The notes: a model not told the origin generated them from the letters alone. A stretch of 64,000 bases of DNA from Gemmatimonadota bacterium (GCA_030827315.1 JAURER010000010.1:1-64000), one strand, 5' to 3'; positions 15,165 to 24,520 are shown, counted from the first letter of the stretch. Made by a program: numbers and translations.

Positions 15165-16907
15165 CTACGCGCCACCGTCGTTGGAAATGCCCGGCGAGCC
15201 CCCCCTCTGCGACGCGATTACGCGGCCGGGCAGGGTGTAGAGAATTTCCCCGTTCTCGACCACGAAATCGCCGTTGACGATGACGTGGTCGATGCCGGTG
15301 GCGTGCTGGTGCGGTTCGAAGAACGTCGACTGGTCGGCGATCGTCTCCAGGTCGAAGACCACCAGGTCTGCCCAGTACCCTTCCCGGATCTCGCCCCGGT
15401 CCTCGAGGCCCATGATTCGTGCCGGGAGCGACGTCTGTGAACGGATCGCGTCCTCCACCGAGAGGACTCCGGCGGTCAGCGCGTAATGCCGGATCTTTCG
15501 CGGGAAGGTGCCGTAGTAGCGCGGGTGGACCGAGCCGTCCTCGGGGATCGCGATGCCACCATCGGACGCGGTCGCCACCCACGGCTGCGCCGCGTAGTTC
15601 TCGACGTCGATTTCCGACATGGAGAAGCCTCGGAGCCGACCACCGCCCGGGCGCTCCGGATCACCCTCGAGCTGCAGATCGAGAGCCATCTGCACGGGGT
15701 CGACGCCGCGCTCGTCGGCGAGCTCCTGGAGGTTCCTGCCGACCCAGTCCTCCCTCGGATACTCGAAGATGACGACCCGGTCCGCGCCGCCGCGCCGGCG
15801 GATCTCGTGCGCGACGTCCTGCCGGATCTTCGCCGCCGTGCCGGGGTCGGTGAGGTTGCGCCGCAGCACCTCGGCGGGGGGAGGGCCGCCTCGTCCCGAC
15901 CCGGAGGCGAGTGCCCAGGAAGGGATCAGCACGGTGCCTCCGTCCGAGCCGCTGGTGGGGTACGGGTACTGGTCCGCCCACACCCGTACGCCCTCGTCGC
16001 GGGCGCGCTGGATGAGCTGGATGGCGCTTCCGCTCGAGCCCCAGTAGTGGGCCCCCTTGGCCTTGATGTGCGAGGCGACGACGCGCGCTCCGGAGTGCCG
16101 GCCGATCTCGATCGTTTCCATGACCGCGTCCTGCAGCGTGGGCGGCCCGGGGGCGTCCTGGCTCGGCCAGAACCACATCGGGTCTGCGCCCTCCGAGCGC
16201 TCGTGCGAAATGTAGACGCCGTCGAAGGGCAGGAGCTCCTCGGCCATGCGCGCGACCTCTTCGGTGGTGCTCCACCGGCCCGGGACGTACTCGAGCCCCG
16301 CGGATATGCCCACGGCGCCCTCTTCGAGCCCCTGCCGGACGAGCGCCCTCATCCGTTCCACTTCCTCGTCCGTGGCGGGCCGCCGGAAGTCGTCGCCCAT
16401 CACCTCGCGGCGCACCGTCCCGTGCCCGACCATCATCATCACGTTCGGTCCCACGCCCTGACGCTCCAGAAGCGCGCGCTGGTCCCGGATGGGCCAGGGT
16501 GAGCGGCCATCGTGGTTTACCACGACGGTTGTGACGCCCTGGGACACCACGTTGGGGGCCGCCTTTCGGTCGAGCGCGTCGGTGCGGATCGTGGCCTCAC
16601 CGATGCGGGCGCTTCCGTCGTCGGCGTGCGAGTGGATGTCGATGAACCCCGGCGAGACGTAGCGGCCGGTCGCGTCGACCACCCGCCGGGCCGTGGCGCC
16701 GGGGAGCATTCCGACCGCGACGATCCTTCCGTCCCGGACGCCGATGTCCGCGCGGAACCAGGGGTTGCCGGTGCCGTCGAGGATGCGTCCGCCACGGACG
16801 AGGAGGTCGAACGGTCCGTTGTCCTGGGCACCGGCGAGCGAGGGCGCGAGCACGAGCAGGAGCGAGGCGAGGGCGGTCGGGACGATTCTTCTTGAACGGC
16901 GATGCAT
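15165..16907 (-). CDS. Exported N-acyl-D-amino-acid deacylase (amidohydrolase)
   Basis: A 580-residue member of the D-aminoacylase branch of the amidohydrolase superfamily. Signal peptide about 1-28 (ends LAGA-QD). The first metal motif is PGFIDIHSHADD (H92, H94, D96). VASHIKAKGAHYWG, ADQYPYPTSG and WVATASDGG supply other expected metal/substrate segments, and ILDGTGNPWFRADIGVRDGRIVAVG is the typical N-terminal beta-sandwich, though part of it repeats at the C terminus as in the family. It should deacylate N-acyl-D-amino acids outside the cytoplasm. ATG at 16907 begins a good signal sequence; no Shine-Dalgarno is visible. Related in sequence to the second half of the fusion at 41107-43662. 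Confidence 0.88.
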   Translation of the reverse strand: MHRRSRRIVPTALASLLLVLAPSLAGAQDNGPFDLLVRGGRILDGTGNPWFRADIGVRDGRIVAVGMLPGATARRVVDATGRYVSPGFIDIHSHADDGSARIGEATIRTDALDRKAAPNVVSQGVTTVVVNHDGRSPWPIRDQRALLERQGVGPNVMMMVGHGTVRREVMGDDFRRPATDEEVERMRALVRQGLEEGAVGISAGLEYVPGRWSTTEEVARMAEELLPFDGVYISHERSEGADPMWFWPSQDAPGPPTLQDAVMETIEIGRHSGARVVASHIKAKGAHYWGSSGSAIQLIQRARDEGVRVWADQYPYPTSGSDGGTVLIPSWALASGSGRGGPPPAEVLRRNLTDPGTAAKIRQDVAHEIRRRGGADRVVIFEYPREDWVGRNLQELADERGVDPVQMALDLQLEGDPERPGGGRLRGFSMSEIDVENYAAQPWVATASDGGIAIPEDGSVHPRYYGTFPRKIRHYALTAGVLSVEDAIRSQTSLPARIMGLEDRGEIREGYWADLVVFDLETIADQSTFFEPHQHATGIDHVIVNGDFVVENGEILYTLPGRVIASQRGGSPGISNDGGA

Positions 16908-17006
16908 GGGATGGCGTGCGGCTGCGGGGATGAGGGCGCGGCCGGGGATCGTACCGGCCGAAAATCCGAACCGCCAGGTCGGGTCTCCACGCCGTTCAGG
17001 ACGACC

Positions 17007-17117
17007 GTGCTGCACGACGAACTCCGGCAGCTCGCCATCCAATCGAGGTGGCCCGAAAGTTCGCCGGAGCGCACCGCGGCCGTGGAGGCCGTGGTCGATT
17101 CCGCGCGGCTGGCCTGA
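17007..17117 (+). CDS. Possible very small protein
   Basis: A 36-codon frame from GTG at 17007 (AGGA 5 bases upstream) to TGA. It encodes a compact, charged peptide (LHDELRQLAIQSRW near the start, ERTAAVEAVVDSARLA at the end) whose composition is more protein-like than its surroundings. It lies between two minus-strand genes. There is no family match, and it may be chance. The rest of 16908-17144 shows nothing I can assign. Confidence 0.22.
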   Translation: MLHDELRQLAIQSRWPESSPERTAAVEAVVDSARLA

Positions 17118-17144
17118 TCGTCGTCCGGGGGTCCCCGGGTCGCT

Positions 17145-18269
17145 TCAGCCCCCGCTCACCTCGTCGAACGCCTGACGGATCCGGTCCAGACCCTCGAGCA
17201 GCTCCTTTTCGGGATTGCCGAAGCCGAGGCGCAGGTAGTGGTCCATGCCGAAGTGGTCTCCCGGAACGACGAGCACCGACTTCTCGACCCGCAGCTTCTC
17301 GGCGAAGGCGCTCGAGTTGATGGGGTCGTCGTAGTGCGTGTAGCAGATGGCGCCGGCGTCGGGGCGCCGGTAACGGAAGCGGCCCTCCTGCGCGTCCATC
17401 CACTGCTCGAGCACCCCGAGGTTCGTGCGCACGATGCCGCGGGTGCGCTCCCAGATCTTCTCCCGCGTGCCGGGCTGGAGCGCGACGCAGGCGAGCCGGT
17501 CCGAGACGGACGAGGGCGCGATGGTGATGTAGTCGGTCCGCCCCCAGAGCTCGTGGACGAGGGCGTCGGGCCCCATCACCCAGCCGAGGCGGAGTCCGGG
17601 CAGTCCGTACGCCTTCGACAGCGAGTTCGTGACGAGAACCCTGTCGTGGGCGCCCCAGAACGACGGCGTCCGCGGCCCGTCGTGGGCCTCAGCGCCGGAG
17701 TACACCTCGTCCGACAGGATCCACGCCCCGTGCTTCTCCGTCAGCTCCGAGATCGCGTCCATGGACGCCCGGGTGAGGGCGGCGCCCGTGGGGTTGTTGG
17801 GATTCGTGATCAGGACGAACGAGGCCCCGTCCTTCAGCGCGGCCTCGAGCGCGGCGAGGTCCGGCTGCCACCCCTCTTCTTCCTTCAGGTGCACGGGACT
17901 CAGGCGGCTGCCGAACGATTCCAGCAGGCCGGGGACCTGCCCGTAGGTGGGGAGCACGATCGCCGCCCTGGCATCGCCCTCGAAGAGGTGCCAGAAGCAG
18001 GCGAAGTTCGCCTCCGCTCCACCGGTGGTGACGAGCACCGACGCGTCCGTGGCACCCTCGTACTGGTCCGCGATCAGGGCGCGCAGCCGGTCCGACCCAT
18101 TCGACTGTCCGTATCCGAGGAGGGTCGAGCCGACGTCGGTGTCCGTTCCCGACAGCTCGATCAGCTCGTCGACGGTGAGCGGGTGTACGCCGCTCTCCGA
18201 GAGGTTGATCTCGACGCGATGCTCGTAGGTGGACTGCCACCGCTCCATGCGGAAGGGTATGAAGCGCAC
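17145..18269 (-). CDS. PLP-dependent class I/II aminotransferase
   Basis: A 374-residue fold-type I aminotransferase. Landmarks: LGYGQSNGSDRLRALIA and TTGGAEANFACFWHL (cofactor phosphate region), NPNNPTG at 156-162, ILSDEVYSG with the cofactor-contacting Asp/Tyr, NSLSKAYGLPGLRLGW with the Schiff-base lysine K219, and LRLGFGNP with the carboxylate-binding arginine. The substrate is an unknown amino acid. GTG start at 18269 with GGAG 7 bases upstream; ATG codons slightly further in are possible. A promoter pair facing left lies at 18370-18342, divergent from gpmI. Confidence 0.87.
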   Translation of the reverse strand: MRFIPFRMERWQSTYEHRVEINLSESGVHPLTVDELIELSGTDTDVGSTLLGYGQSNGSDRLRALIADQYEGATDASVLVTTGGAEANFACFWHLFEGDARAAIVLPTYGQVPGLLESFGSRLSPVHLKEEEGWQPDLAALEAALKDGASFVLITNPNNPTGAALTRASMDAISELTEKHGAWILSDEVYSGAEAHDGPRTPSFWGAHDRVLVTNSLSKAYGLPGLRLGWVMGPDALVHELWGRTDYITIAPSSVSDRLACVALQPGTREKIWERTRGIVRTNLGVLEQWMDAQEGRFRYRRPDAGAICYTHYDDPINSSAFAEKLRVEKSVLVVPGDHFGMDHYLRLGFGNPEKELLEGLDRIRQAFDEVSGG

Positions 18270-18341
18270 GGTGTGACTCCGGGGTGGTGGAGAGGAGGAT
18301 ATGCAGAGGGCCGCATCACCTCGCGACGACCCCGCAGGCGC

Positions 18342-18370
18342 ATGCTACCGGAGCCGGGAACGCGTGTAAA
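18342..18370 (-). promoter_or_regulatory. Candidate promoter for the aminotransferase gene
   Basis: On the minus strand TTTACA (18370-18365) is followed after 17 bases by TAGCAT (18347-18342), giving a start near 18335 and a leader of about 65 bases. It lies back-to-back with the gpmI promoter. Confidence 0.45.
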
Positions 18371-18394
18371 CGCCCCGCCGAGTAGGCCGCTCCG

Positions 18395-18422
18395 TTGAGG
18401 AGCCCCGGTGGCCGGTTAGATT
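18395..18422 (+). promoter_or_regulatory. Candidate promoter for gpmI
   Basis: TTGAGG (18395-18400), 16 bases, TAGATT (18417-18422). Predicted start near 18429. The -10 sequence TAGATT recurs in front of sdhC and the small barrel gene. Confidence 0.5.
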
Positions 18423-18520
18423 CCGGCTCCTCCCGGCATCGTCGCCGCGAGGGAGCGGACGCGGCCGCCCCGAGGCCCGCCGTCGCCCCCGTGACGACCC
18501 CACACGAACCCGCCCCGTTC

Positions 18521-20161
18521 ATGCGCAAGGTCCTCCTCGTCATTCTCGACGGATGGGGTCACTCCGACTTCGCGGGTGAGCCCGACGCCGGCAACGCGGT
18601 GGAACTCGCGAACGTGCCTACGTTCCGGCGGCTGTACGACGGGCGTCCGCGCAACCGCCTGGCCTGCTCCGGAGCGGACGTGGGCCTGCCCGCCGGGCAG
18701 ATGGGCAACTCGGAGGTCGGGCACCTGAACCTGGGCGCGGGCCGGGTCGTCTATCAGGACATCGCGCGGATCGACCAGGCCATCGAGGACGGAGCGCTGA
18801 CGAAGCGACTGGATCTGGAGCGGCTCGTCGCCCATGTCCGCGCCACGGGTGCGGCCATGCACGTCGTGGGCCTCGTCTCCGACGGCGGTGTGCACAGCCA
18901 CCTGCGGCACTTCACCGCGCTCCTGGATCTGCTGCCCGCGGACGTCCGCGTGCGACTCCACTGCATCACCGACGGAAGGGACACGTCCCCCACGGGTGGT
19001 CTCGGGTACCTGCGAACCCTGGACGAGCGCTGCGCGGGGAACGATCGCTGGTCGATCGCTTCGGTGTGCGGACGGTACTGGGCCATGGACCGGGACCGGC
19101 GGTGGGACCGGACGAAGCGGGCGTTCGATCTGATCGTACGGGGCGAGGCGCCGGTCTGGGCCGACGACTACACCGTCCTCTCGGATTGCTACGCCGCGGG
19201 CACGACCGACGAGTTCGTCGAGCCGACGGGGATCCGCGGCGTCGCCGAGCCCGGCCTGGGTCGGGACGACGTGGTGATCCTGATGAACTTCCGGGCCGAC
19301 CGCATGCGCCAGCTCACGGCCGCGCTCTCCCTTCCGGACTTCGACGGCTTCGAACGAGGGGGTGCCCTGCCGGCGAAGATCGTCACGATGACCGAGTACC
19401 AGGAGGGGCTGCCTGTCTCCGCGGCGTTCCCTCCCGACCACGTCCGCTCGGGACTGTCGGAGTTCCTCGCGACCCGCGGATGCAGACAGCTCAAGGTCGC
19501 CGAGACCGAGAAGTACGCGCACGTGACGTACTTCTTCAACGGAGGTGAGGAGACGGCGTGGGAGGGGGAAACGCGATCGCTCGTTCCCTCGCCCCGGGTC
19601 GCGACGTACGACCTCCAGCCCGAGATGAGCGCGCGGCCGGTGGCCGACGCGGTCGTGGACGGCGTCCTCGGAGGCCACGACTTCATCCTCGTGAACTTCG
19701 CCAACCCCGACATGGTCGGGCACACGGGGTCGATCCCGGCGGCCGTGAAGGCCGTCGAGGCGGTGGACGGATGCATGGCCGACATCCTGAGGACGATCGA
19801 CGACTTTCCGGAGTGGGTCGCCCTCGTGACCGCGGACCACGGAAACTGCGAGAAGATGATCGACGCGGAGGGCAATGTGCACACGGCGCACACGAAGGAG
19901 CCCGTGGACTTCATCATCTACGATCCGCTGCAGGTCGACGACACCGGCGCATCCGATCCCGCGCGGCGGTGCGGACTCGCACTGTGGCGTACCGGCCGGC
20001 TCGCCGACGTGGCGCCGACGGTCCTGGGGTTCATGGGTATCGATCCGCCGCCGGAGATGACGGGCGAGAATCTGGTGCTCCCGCCCGAGGCCGAGGAGAT
20101 CGGCGAGGACGACGAGGCGCAGGAGCCGGGCGAGGATCATCAGGGGGCGACGGTTGGCTGA
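18521..20161 (+). CDS. gpmI: 2,3-bisphosphoglycerate-independent phosphoglycerate mutase
   Basis: A 546-residue Mn-dependent glycolytic enzyme interconverting 3- and 2-phosphoglycerate. The alkaline-phosphatase-like N terminus has LLVILDGWG (metal ligand D10), and the phosphoserine nucleophile is S64 in GQMGNSEVGHLNLGAG. Further motifs: VHSHLRH, ITDGRDTSP, GRYWAMDRD, MNFRADRMRQL, KYAHVTYFFNGG, ANPDMVGHTG and VTADHGNCE. It is slightly longer than typical because of an acidic tail of about 25 residues. I use ATG 18521; GTG at 18491 would add ten residues, and neither has a clear Shine-Dalgarno. The stop overlaps the TPR gene. Confidence 0.95.
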   Translation: MRKVLLVILDGWGHSDFAGEPDAGNAVELANVPTFRRLYDGRPRNRLACSGADVGLPAGQMGNSEVGHLNLGAGRVVYQDIARIDQAIEDGALTKRLDLERLVAHVRATGAAMHVVGLVSDGGVHSHLRHFTALLDLLPADVRVRLHCITDGRDTSPTGGLGYLRTLDERCAGNDRWSIASVCGRYWAMDRDRRWDRTKRAFDLIVRGEAPVWADDYTVLSDCYAAGTTDEFVEPTGIRGVAEPGLGRDDVVILMNFRADRMRQLTAALSLPDFDGFERGGALPAKIVTMTEYQEGLPVSAAFPPDHVRSGLSEFLATRGCRQLKVAETEKYAHVTYFFNGGEETAWEGETRSLVPSPRVATYDLQPEMSARPVADAVVDGVLGGHDFILVNFANPDMVGHTGSIPAAVKAVEAVDGCMADILRTIDDFPEWVALVTADHGNCEKMIDAEGNVHTAHTKEPVDFIIYDPLQVDDTGASDPARRCGLALWRTGRLADVAPTVLGFMGIDPPPEMTGENLVLPPEAEEIGEDDEAQEPGEDHQGATVG

Positions 20162-20996
20162 CCGCGACGAGATGCTCGAGCGTGCCTGGTCCCTCGGGGC
20201 CGAGGGCGCGTGGGATGCCGCCGCCGAGCTGCTCCGGGATCATCTCGAGGAGTTCGATGAAGATCCGGCCGTCCACTGCTGGCTGGGCGTAGCCGAGCGT
20301 GAGTTGGGTATGGAAGGGGTCGCCTACGAGCGCTTCCGCCGGGCACTCGCGCTGGGGCCGGAAGACCCGTACGTGCTTTCGACCGCGGGTAACGGGATCG
20401 CCGCCTTCGACGACCCCGACGCGGAGCAGGCACTGCGCACCGCCGCCCTCCTCGCGCCCGGCGTCGCCGTCACCCGGCTCCTCTACGGTGCGTACCTCGC
20501 GCGCGAGGGTTTGGCCGGCGACGCCCTGGTCGAGTTGCGCGCGGCGCGCGACATCGACCCCGACGACCCGCAGATCGCCTACGAGCTCGGGATCGCGTGC
20601 GCCTACTCGCAGGACTGGGACGGGGCCGCAGACGCGCTCTCCGACGCGGTCCGGCTCGATCCGGAGGAGGGGTGGAACCGCGTGGTGCTCGGCCTGGTCC
20701 TGCTCGAGGGCGACCGGCTGGAGGAGGCGACCGGGGAGCTCGTTTCCGGCGCCCGCATTCTGGAGGACGATGTGGAGGCACAGCTCGTGGCCTCTCTCGC
20801 GGCCTCCGCCACCGGCCTGGAGGACACGGCCTGGGAGATGCTGGAGCGGGCCCGGCTGAACGCCCTCGACGCCGACATGGTGCTGGTCACGGGCGTGGAG
20901 GACCGGCTCGACGCGGGCCACGAGGCGGCCCAGGAGATGCTGACCGAGGAGCTTGGGCCCGACCTGCTCCGATCCCGCATGAGCGAGCGACCCTGA
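20154..20996 (+). CDS. TPR-repeat protein
   Basis: A 280-residue helical protein with about six degenerate tetratricopeptide repeats through residues 5-210 (for example HCWLGVAERELGMEGVAYER and YELGIACAYSQDWDGAADAL). No signal peptide or membrane helix is apparent, so it is probably a cytoplasmic scaffold. TTG at 20154 overlaps the end of gpmI by 8 bases; ATG at 20172 is the alternative. It ends one base before the M16 gene start and likely shares its transcript. No specific function can be named. Confidence 0.78.
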   Translation: MADRDEMLERAWSLGAEGAWDAAAELLRDHLEEFDEDPAVHCWLGVAERELGMEGVAYERFRRALALGPEDPYVLSTAGNGIAAFDDPDAEQALRTAALLAPGVAVTRLLYGAYLAREGLAGDALVELRAARDIDPDDPQIAYELGIACAYSQDWDGAADALSDAVRLDPEEGWNRVVLGLVLLEGDRLEEATGELVSGARILEDDVEAQLVASLAASATGLEDTAWEMLERARLNALDADMVLVTGVEDRLDAGHEAAQEMLTEELGPDLLRSRMSERP

Positions 20997-20997
20997 C

Positions 20998-22275
20998 GTG
21001 AGCCGACTCTCCCTCGACTTCCAGCGGCACCGGCTGGACAACGGCCTCAAGGTGGTCCTCGCGCCGGATCGCACGGTCCCCGTGGTGGCGACCAACCTCT
21101 GGTACGGCGTCGGATCGCGGAACGAGCCGGCCGGTCGGACGGGGTTCGCGCACCTCTTCGAGCACATGATGTTCCAGGGGTCCGCGCACGTGCCGAAGAA
21201 CCGGCACTTCGAGCTCATCGAGCGCGTCGGTGGCACGCTCAACGCGACGACGTGGTTCGACCGCACGAACTACTTCGAGACGGTGCCGTCGCACGAGCTC
21301 GAGCTCACCCTCTGGCTCGAATCCGACCGCATGGGGTGGATGCTTCCGGCCATGGACCAGGCGAAGCTCGACAACCAGCGCGACGTGGTGAAGAACGAGA
21401 AGCTCCAGCGCTACGACAACCAGCCCTACGGGGACTGGAGCGAGCGGCTGCAGCGGCTGGTGTACCCGGAGGACCATCCTTACCACCACACGGTGATCGG
21501 CTCGATGGCGGACATCGACGCGGCCACGCTCGACGACGTCGCCTCGTTCTTTCGCACCTTCTACCGACCGAACAACGCGGTGCTCACGATCGCCGGCGAC
21601 GTCGATCCCGTGGCGGCGCTCGAGCAGGTGAAGCTGTACTTCGGCGACATCGAGCCCGGCGCTCCGATCCCGCCCGTTCCCGGCAATCCCGAACTGCCGC
21701 CGCTCATCGGGGAGACGCGGCGGGACCACGTCGTGTCGGACGTCCCGCTGCCGCGCGTGATCATGGGCTTCCGCACGCCGTCGTACGCGTCGGACGAATT
21801 CGCGGTCGCGGAGGTGGCCCGGTCGCTCCTGGGGATGGGCCGGGCGTCTCGTCTCTACCGGCGCCTGGTCCGCGAGCGACGCGTCGCGAAGAGCGTCGTC
21901 ACGTACGTATACCCTCTCCTCTCGGGCGCGGGACTCTTCCTCGTCTGGGGCACCGGCTATCCGGGGAGCGACCCTGCGGTCCTCGAGGAGGCCATCTCCG
22001 AGGAGCTCGCTGCCCTGGGCCGCGCCGAGCAGCATGAGATCGACCGTGCCATCGCGCTCATCGAGACGGATCTCGTGCGCTCGCTGGAGCGCGTCGCGGA
22101 GCGCGCGGACCTGCTTTCGATGTTCGACCTTTACTTCGACGACCCCGGGCGGCTCAACCACGAGGTCGACCGGCTCCGCTCCGTGGCGCTGGACCGGGTT
22201 CGGAGCTTCGCCACCGATCGTCTCGGCGAGGACAACCGGGCGGTGGTGATCTACCAGCCGGAGAAGGACCGATGA
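20998..22275 (+). CDS. M16 family Zn peptidase, catalytic subunit
   Basis: A 425-residue pitrilysin/processing-peptidase-like protein. The inverted zinc motif HxxEH is intact as H52-L-F-E55-H56 (AHLFEHMMFQGS), and the third ligand E134 sits 78 residues on in VVKNEKLQRYDNQPYG. No signal peptide is visible. Bacterial M16B enzymes of this size act as pairs, in which this member supplies zinc and its neighbour supplies substrate binding. The second member starts inside its stop codon (ATGA), which fits a heterodimer. Likely role: cleavage of small proteins or peptides; compartment is uncertain. Confidence 0.9.
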   Translation: MSRLSLDFQRHRLDNGLKVVLAPDRTVPVVATNLWYGVGSRNEPAGRTGFAHLFEHMMFQGSAHVPKNRHFELIERVGGTLNATTWFDRTNYFETVPSHELELTLWLESDRMGWMLPAMDQAKLDNQRDVVKNEKLQRYDNQPYGDWSERLQRLVYPEDHPYHHTVIGSMADIDAATLDDVASFFRTFYRPNNAVLTIAGDVDPVAALEQVKLYFGDIEPGAPIPPVPGNPELPPLIGETRRDHVVSDVPLPRVIMGFRTPSYASDEFAVAEVARSLLGMGRASRLYRRLVRERRVAKSVVTYVYPLLSGAGLFLVWGTGYPGSDPAVLEEAISEELAALGRAEQHEIDRAIALIETDLVRSLERVAERADLLSMFDLYFDDPGRLNHEVDRLRSVALDRVRSFATDRLGEDNRAVVIYQPEKDR

Positions 22276-23630
22276 GCGGCGTCGATCGCGGGGCCGTCCC
22301 CTCGAGCGGTACGCTTCGCAGCTTCGATTTCCCCACCGTGGAGCGCAGGAAGCTGCCGAGCGGACTGGACCTGCGGGTGGCGCTCATGAACCGTCTCCCC
22401 ATGGTCAGCCTGAACCTCTTCATGCGTGGCGGGGAGGCGGCGCTGGGTGAGCACCGGGCCGGCCTCGCCGTGCTCACCGCCGACGCCCTCGAGGGGGGCA
22501 CCGGGAAGCGGAGCGGATCGGAGCTGGCGGAGGAGCTGGAGCGGATCGGCGCCCGGGTGTCGGCCGACGGCGGATGGGAGGGGACGAGCGTCGCGCTGTC
22601 GTGCCTGGCCGACCGGTTGCCGCGGGCGATGGAGCTCCTGTCGGAAATGCTGCTGGAGCCGTCGTTCCCGGAAGAGGAGGTCACCCGGGCCCGCGAGCAG
22701 CAGCTGGCGTCGATCCGCCAGCGGGCCATGGACCCGGCTTCACTCGCCAGCGACGTCGCCCTGGCCTCCTACTACGCCGAGGGAGTTCCCTATGGGCGCC
22801 CCGTCGACGGCACGGTGGTGTCCATCGGGGAGATGTCCCGGGCGTCCATGGTCGGGTACGTCGAAGCGAACTACCGGCCCGGAGAGGGTGGTCTCGTCGT
22901 CGTGGGCGACGTGGAACCCGCCGAGGTCGAACAGCTCGTGACCTCGCACCTCGGCCGCTGGCTCGGGGCGCCCGCGTCTCGAGTGGATTTCGACGTGAAG
23001 CCCGCGACGCGAGAGCGACGGGTTCGCATCGTGCACCGCCCCGGGGCGGTGCAGTCCGAAATCCGCGTCGGCCATGTCGGCACGGCGCGCTCGACACCCG
23101 ACTACTACCCGCTGTCCATCGCCAACATGGTGCTGGGCGGCATGTTCACCAGCCGGCTGAACCTGAACCTCCGGGAAGAAAACGGCTTCACGTACGGGGT
23201 CCGGTCGCGGTTCACCTTCCGGTCCCGGCCCGGTCCGTTCCAGGTGTCCACGGCGGCGGGGAACGAAGTCACGGCGCCCGCGGTGCGGGAGATCATGCAC
23301 GAGCTGGTCCGGATGGCCGACGAGGGCCCGACCGGCGAGGAGGTCGCGGCCGCGCGTGACTACGCGGCCGGGGTCTTCGGCCTTCAGCTCGAGACCGCAG
23401 GGCAGATCGCCGCCCGCGTGAGCCAGCTCGTCGTCTTCGGGCTGCCCGACGACCACTTCGATCGATACCGGGATGCGGTGCGCTCGGTCACGACTGCCGA
23501 GGCGGCCGCCGCGGCCGCGCGCCACATCCGGCCGGAGGAGGTCCAGATCGTGGTCGTGGGCGACGCGGACGTGATCGGAGACCCGATCCGGAAGCTGGAG
23601 ATGGGGACGGTCGAGATCCTCGGCGTCTGA
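22272..23630 (+). CDS. M16 family peptidase partner subunit, zinc motif absent
   Basis: A 452-residue M16 homologue. At the position of HxxEH it has HRAGLAVLTADALEGGTG, so it cannot bind zinc. The second-half features of an R/Y-type partner are kept (MVLGGMFTSRLNLNLREENG, FTYGVRSRFTF). It should pair with the catalytic subunit encoded immediately upstream, whose stop it overlaps by four bases (ATGA). N-terminal residues 1-20 are hydrophilic and lack a signal peptide. Confidence 0.88.
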   Translation: MSGVDRGAVPSSGTLRSFDFPTVERRKLPSGLDLRVALMNRLPMVSLNLFMRGGEAALGEHRAGLAVLTADALEGGTGKRSGSELAEELERIGARVSADGGWEGTSVALSCLADRLPRAMELLSEMLLEPSFPEEEVTRAREQQLASIRQRAMDPASLASDVALASYYAEGVPYGRPVDGTVVSIGEMSRASMVGYVEANYRPGEGGLVVVGDVEPAEVEQLVTSHLGRWLGAPASRVDFDVKPATRERRVRIVHRPGAVQSEIRVGHVGTARSTPDYYPLSIANMVLGGMFTSRLNLNLREENGFTYGVRSRFTFRSRPGPFQVSTAAGNEVTAPAVREIMHELVRMADEGPTGEEVAAARDYAAGVFGLQLETAGQIAARVSQLVVFGLPDDHFDRYRDAVRSVTTAEAAAAAARHIRPEEVQIVVVGDADVIGDPIRKLEMGTVEILGV

Positions 23631-23783
23631 CGGCGTGCAACCGAATCCGGTCCACTTCGTATCGTAGATCAGGAAAGGCCATTTCGTCCGGTCCTGCCAC
23701 GGTGTCCAAATCGGCGGCGCTCAGGCGTCACAAGAAGAGGACGGCCGGAACGAAGGAGCTCAAATTCCGCGGCATTCCGTCTC

Positions 23784-23798
23784 TGGCACGCGCCATGC
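23784..23798 (+). promoter_or_regulatory. Candidate sigma-54 (RpoN) promoter upstream of an ECF sigma gene
   Basis: CTGGCACG followed by CGCCATGCA gives TGGCAC (23784-23789) and TGCA (23795-23798), with exactly 10 bases between the invariant GG and GC. The only core departure is ATGC for TTGC. It lies about 70 bases before the GTG at 23867 in a 236-base intergenic region. No activator gene is adjacent in this window. Confidence 0.45.
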
Positions 23799-23866
23799 AA
23801 CTGTGACGAGGCGCGTCAGGAGTGCATCTGCCGATACGGCGGATCGCCGCAACCCGGGAGGAACTC

Positions 23867-24520
23867 GTGGTCAGTGCGCGACTGAAGAAGAAGAGACGGG
23901 TGGAGGTGGTACCGAGCGAAGCCCGCGACCATCGCATTCGGCTCAACGACATGACGGATTCGGAGGTCGTGCAGGCCTCCCTCGACGGAGACCCTCGGGC
24001 CTTCGGCGAGCTGGTCCAGCGTTACGACCAGCGCCTGCTCAACTTCGTGTACCGCACCATCGGGGATCGTGAGCGGGGGCAGGATCTGGTCCAGGAGACC
24101 TTCGTGCGGGTCTACCGGCATCTGCACCGGTTCGACCAGTCGAAGAAGTTCTCGACCTGGATCTATACCATCGCCAGCAATCTCGCGAAGAACGAGCTGC
24201 GTAACCGGTCTCGGAACCCGCTGGTGCTCTTTCAGACGCTCAAGAAGAACTGGGATGCCGACCACCGGCCCCTCGAGTGGGAGGACACCCAGTACAAGCC
24301 GGACGACCTGTTTCGGAAGCGTCACCTTCGCGAGCGGGTCGAGGAGGCCGTGGCCCAGCTCCCCGAGCACCACCGGATCGTCTTCGTCCTCCGCGAGATG
24401 GAAGGGAAGACCTACGAGGAGATCGCGGACATCACGGGCTGCAATCTCGGAACGGTGAAGAGCCGCCTGAACCGGGCTCGCAACAACTTCGCTCACATCA
24501 TCGCGCCGATGATCGACTGA
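23867..24520 (+). CDS. ECF RNA polymerase sigma factor (RpoE-like)
   Basis: A 217-residue sigma factor. A basic N-terminal extension (RLKKKRR) precedes region 2 (about 44-113: AFGELVQRYDQRLLNFVYRT, GQDLVQETFVRVYRHL, FSTWIYTIASNLAKNELR) and region 4 (about 152-208: AVAQLPEHHRIVFVLREMEG, YEEIADITGCNLGTVKSRL). GTG at 23867 follows GGGAGG by 5 bases, better than the ATG 15 codons earlier. The anti-sigma gene begins 177 bases downstream, separated by a stem-loop. A candidate sigma-54 promoter lies just upstream. Confidence 0.92.
   Translation: MVSARLKKKRRVEVVPSEARDHRIRLNDMTDSEVVQASLDGDPRAFGELVQRYDQRLLNFVYRTIGDRERGQDLVQETFVRVYRHLHRFDQSKKFSTWIYTIASNLAKNELRNRSRNPLVLFQTLKKNWDADHRPLEWEDTQYKPDDLFRKRHLRERVEEAVAQLPEHHRIVFVLREMEGKTYEEIADITGCNLGTVKSRLNRARNNFAHIIAPMID

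Noticed and set aside
23747..23782. GGAAC ... CGTCT as an ECF autoregulatory promoter before the second sigma gene
   Set aside because: The spacing is 26 bases, far longer than the 16-17 expected.
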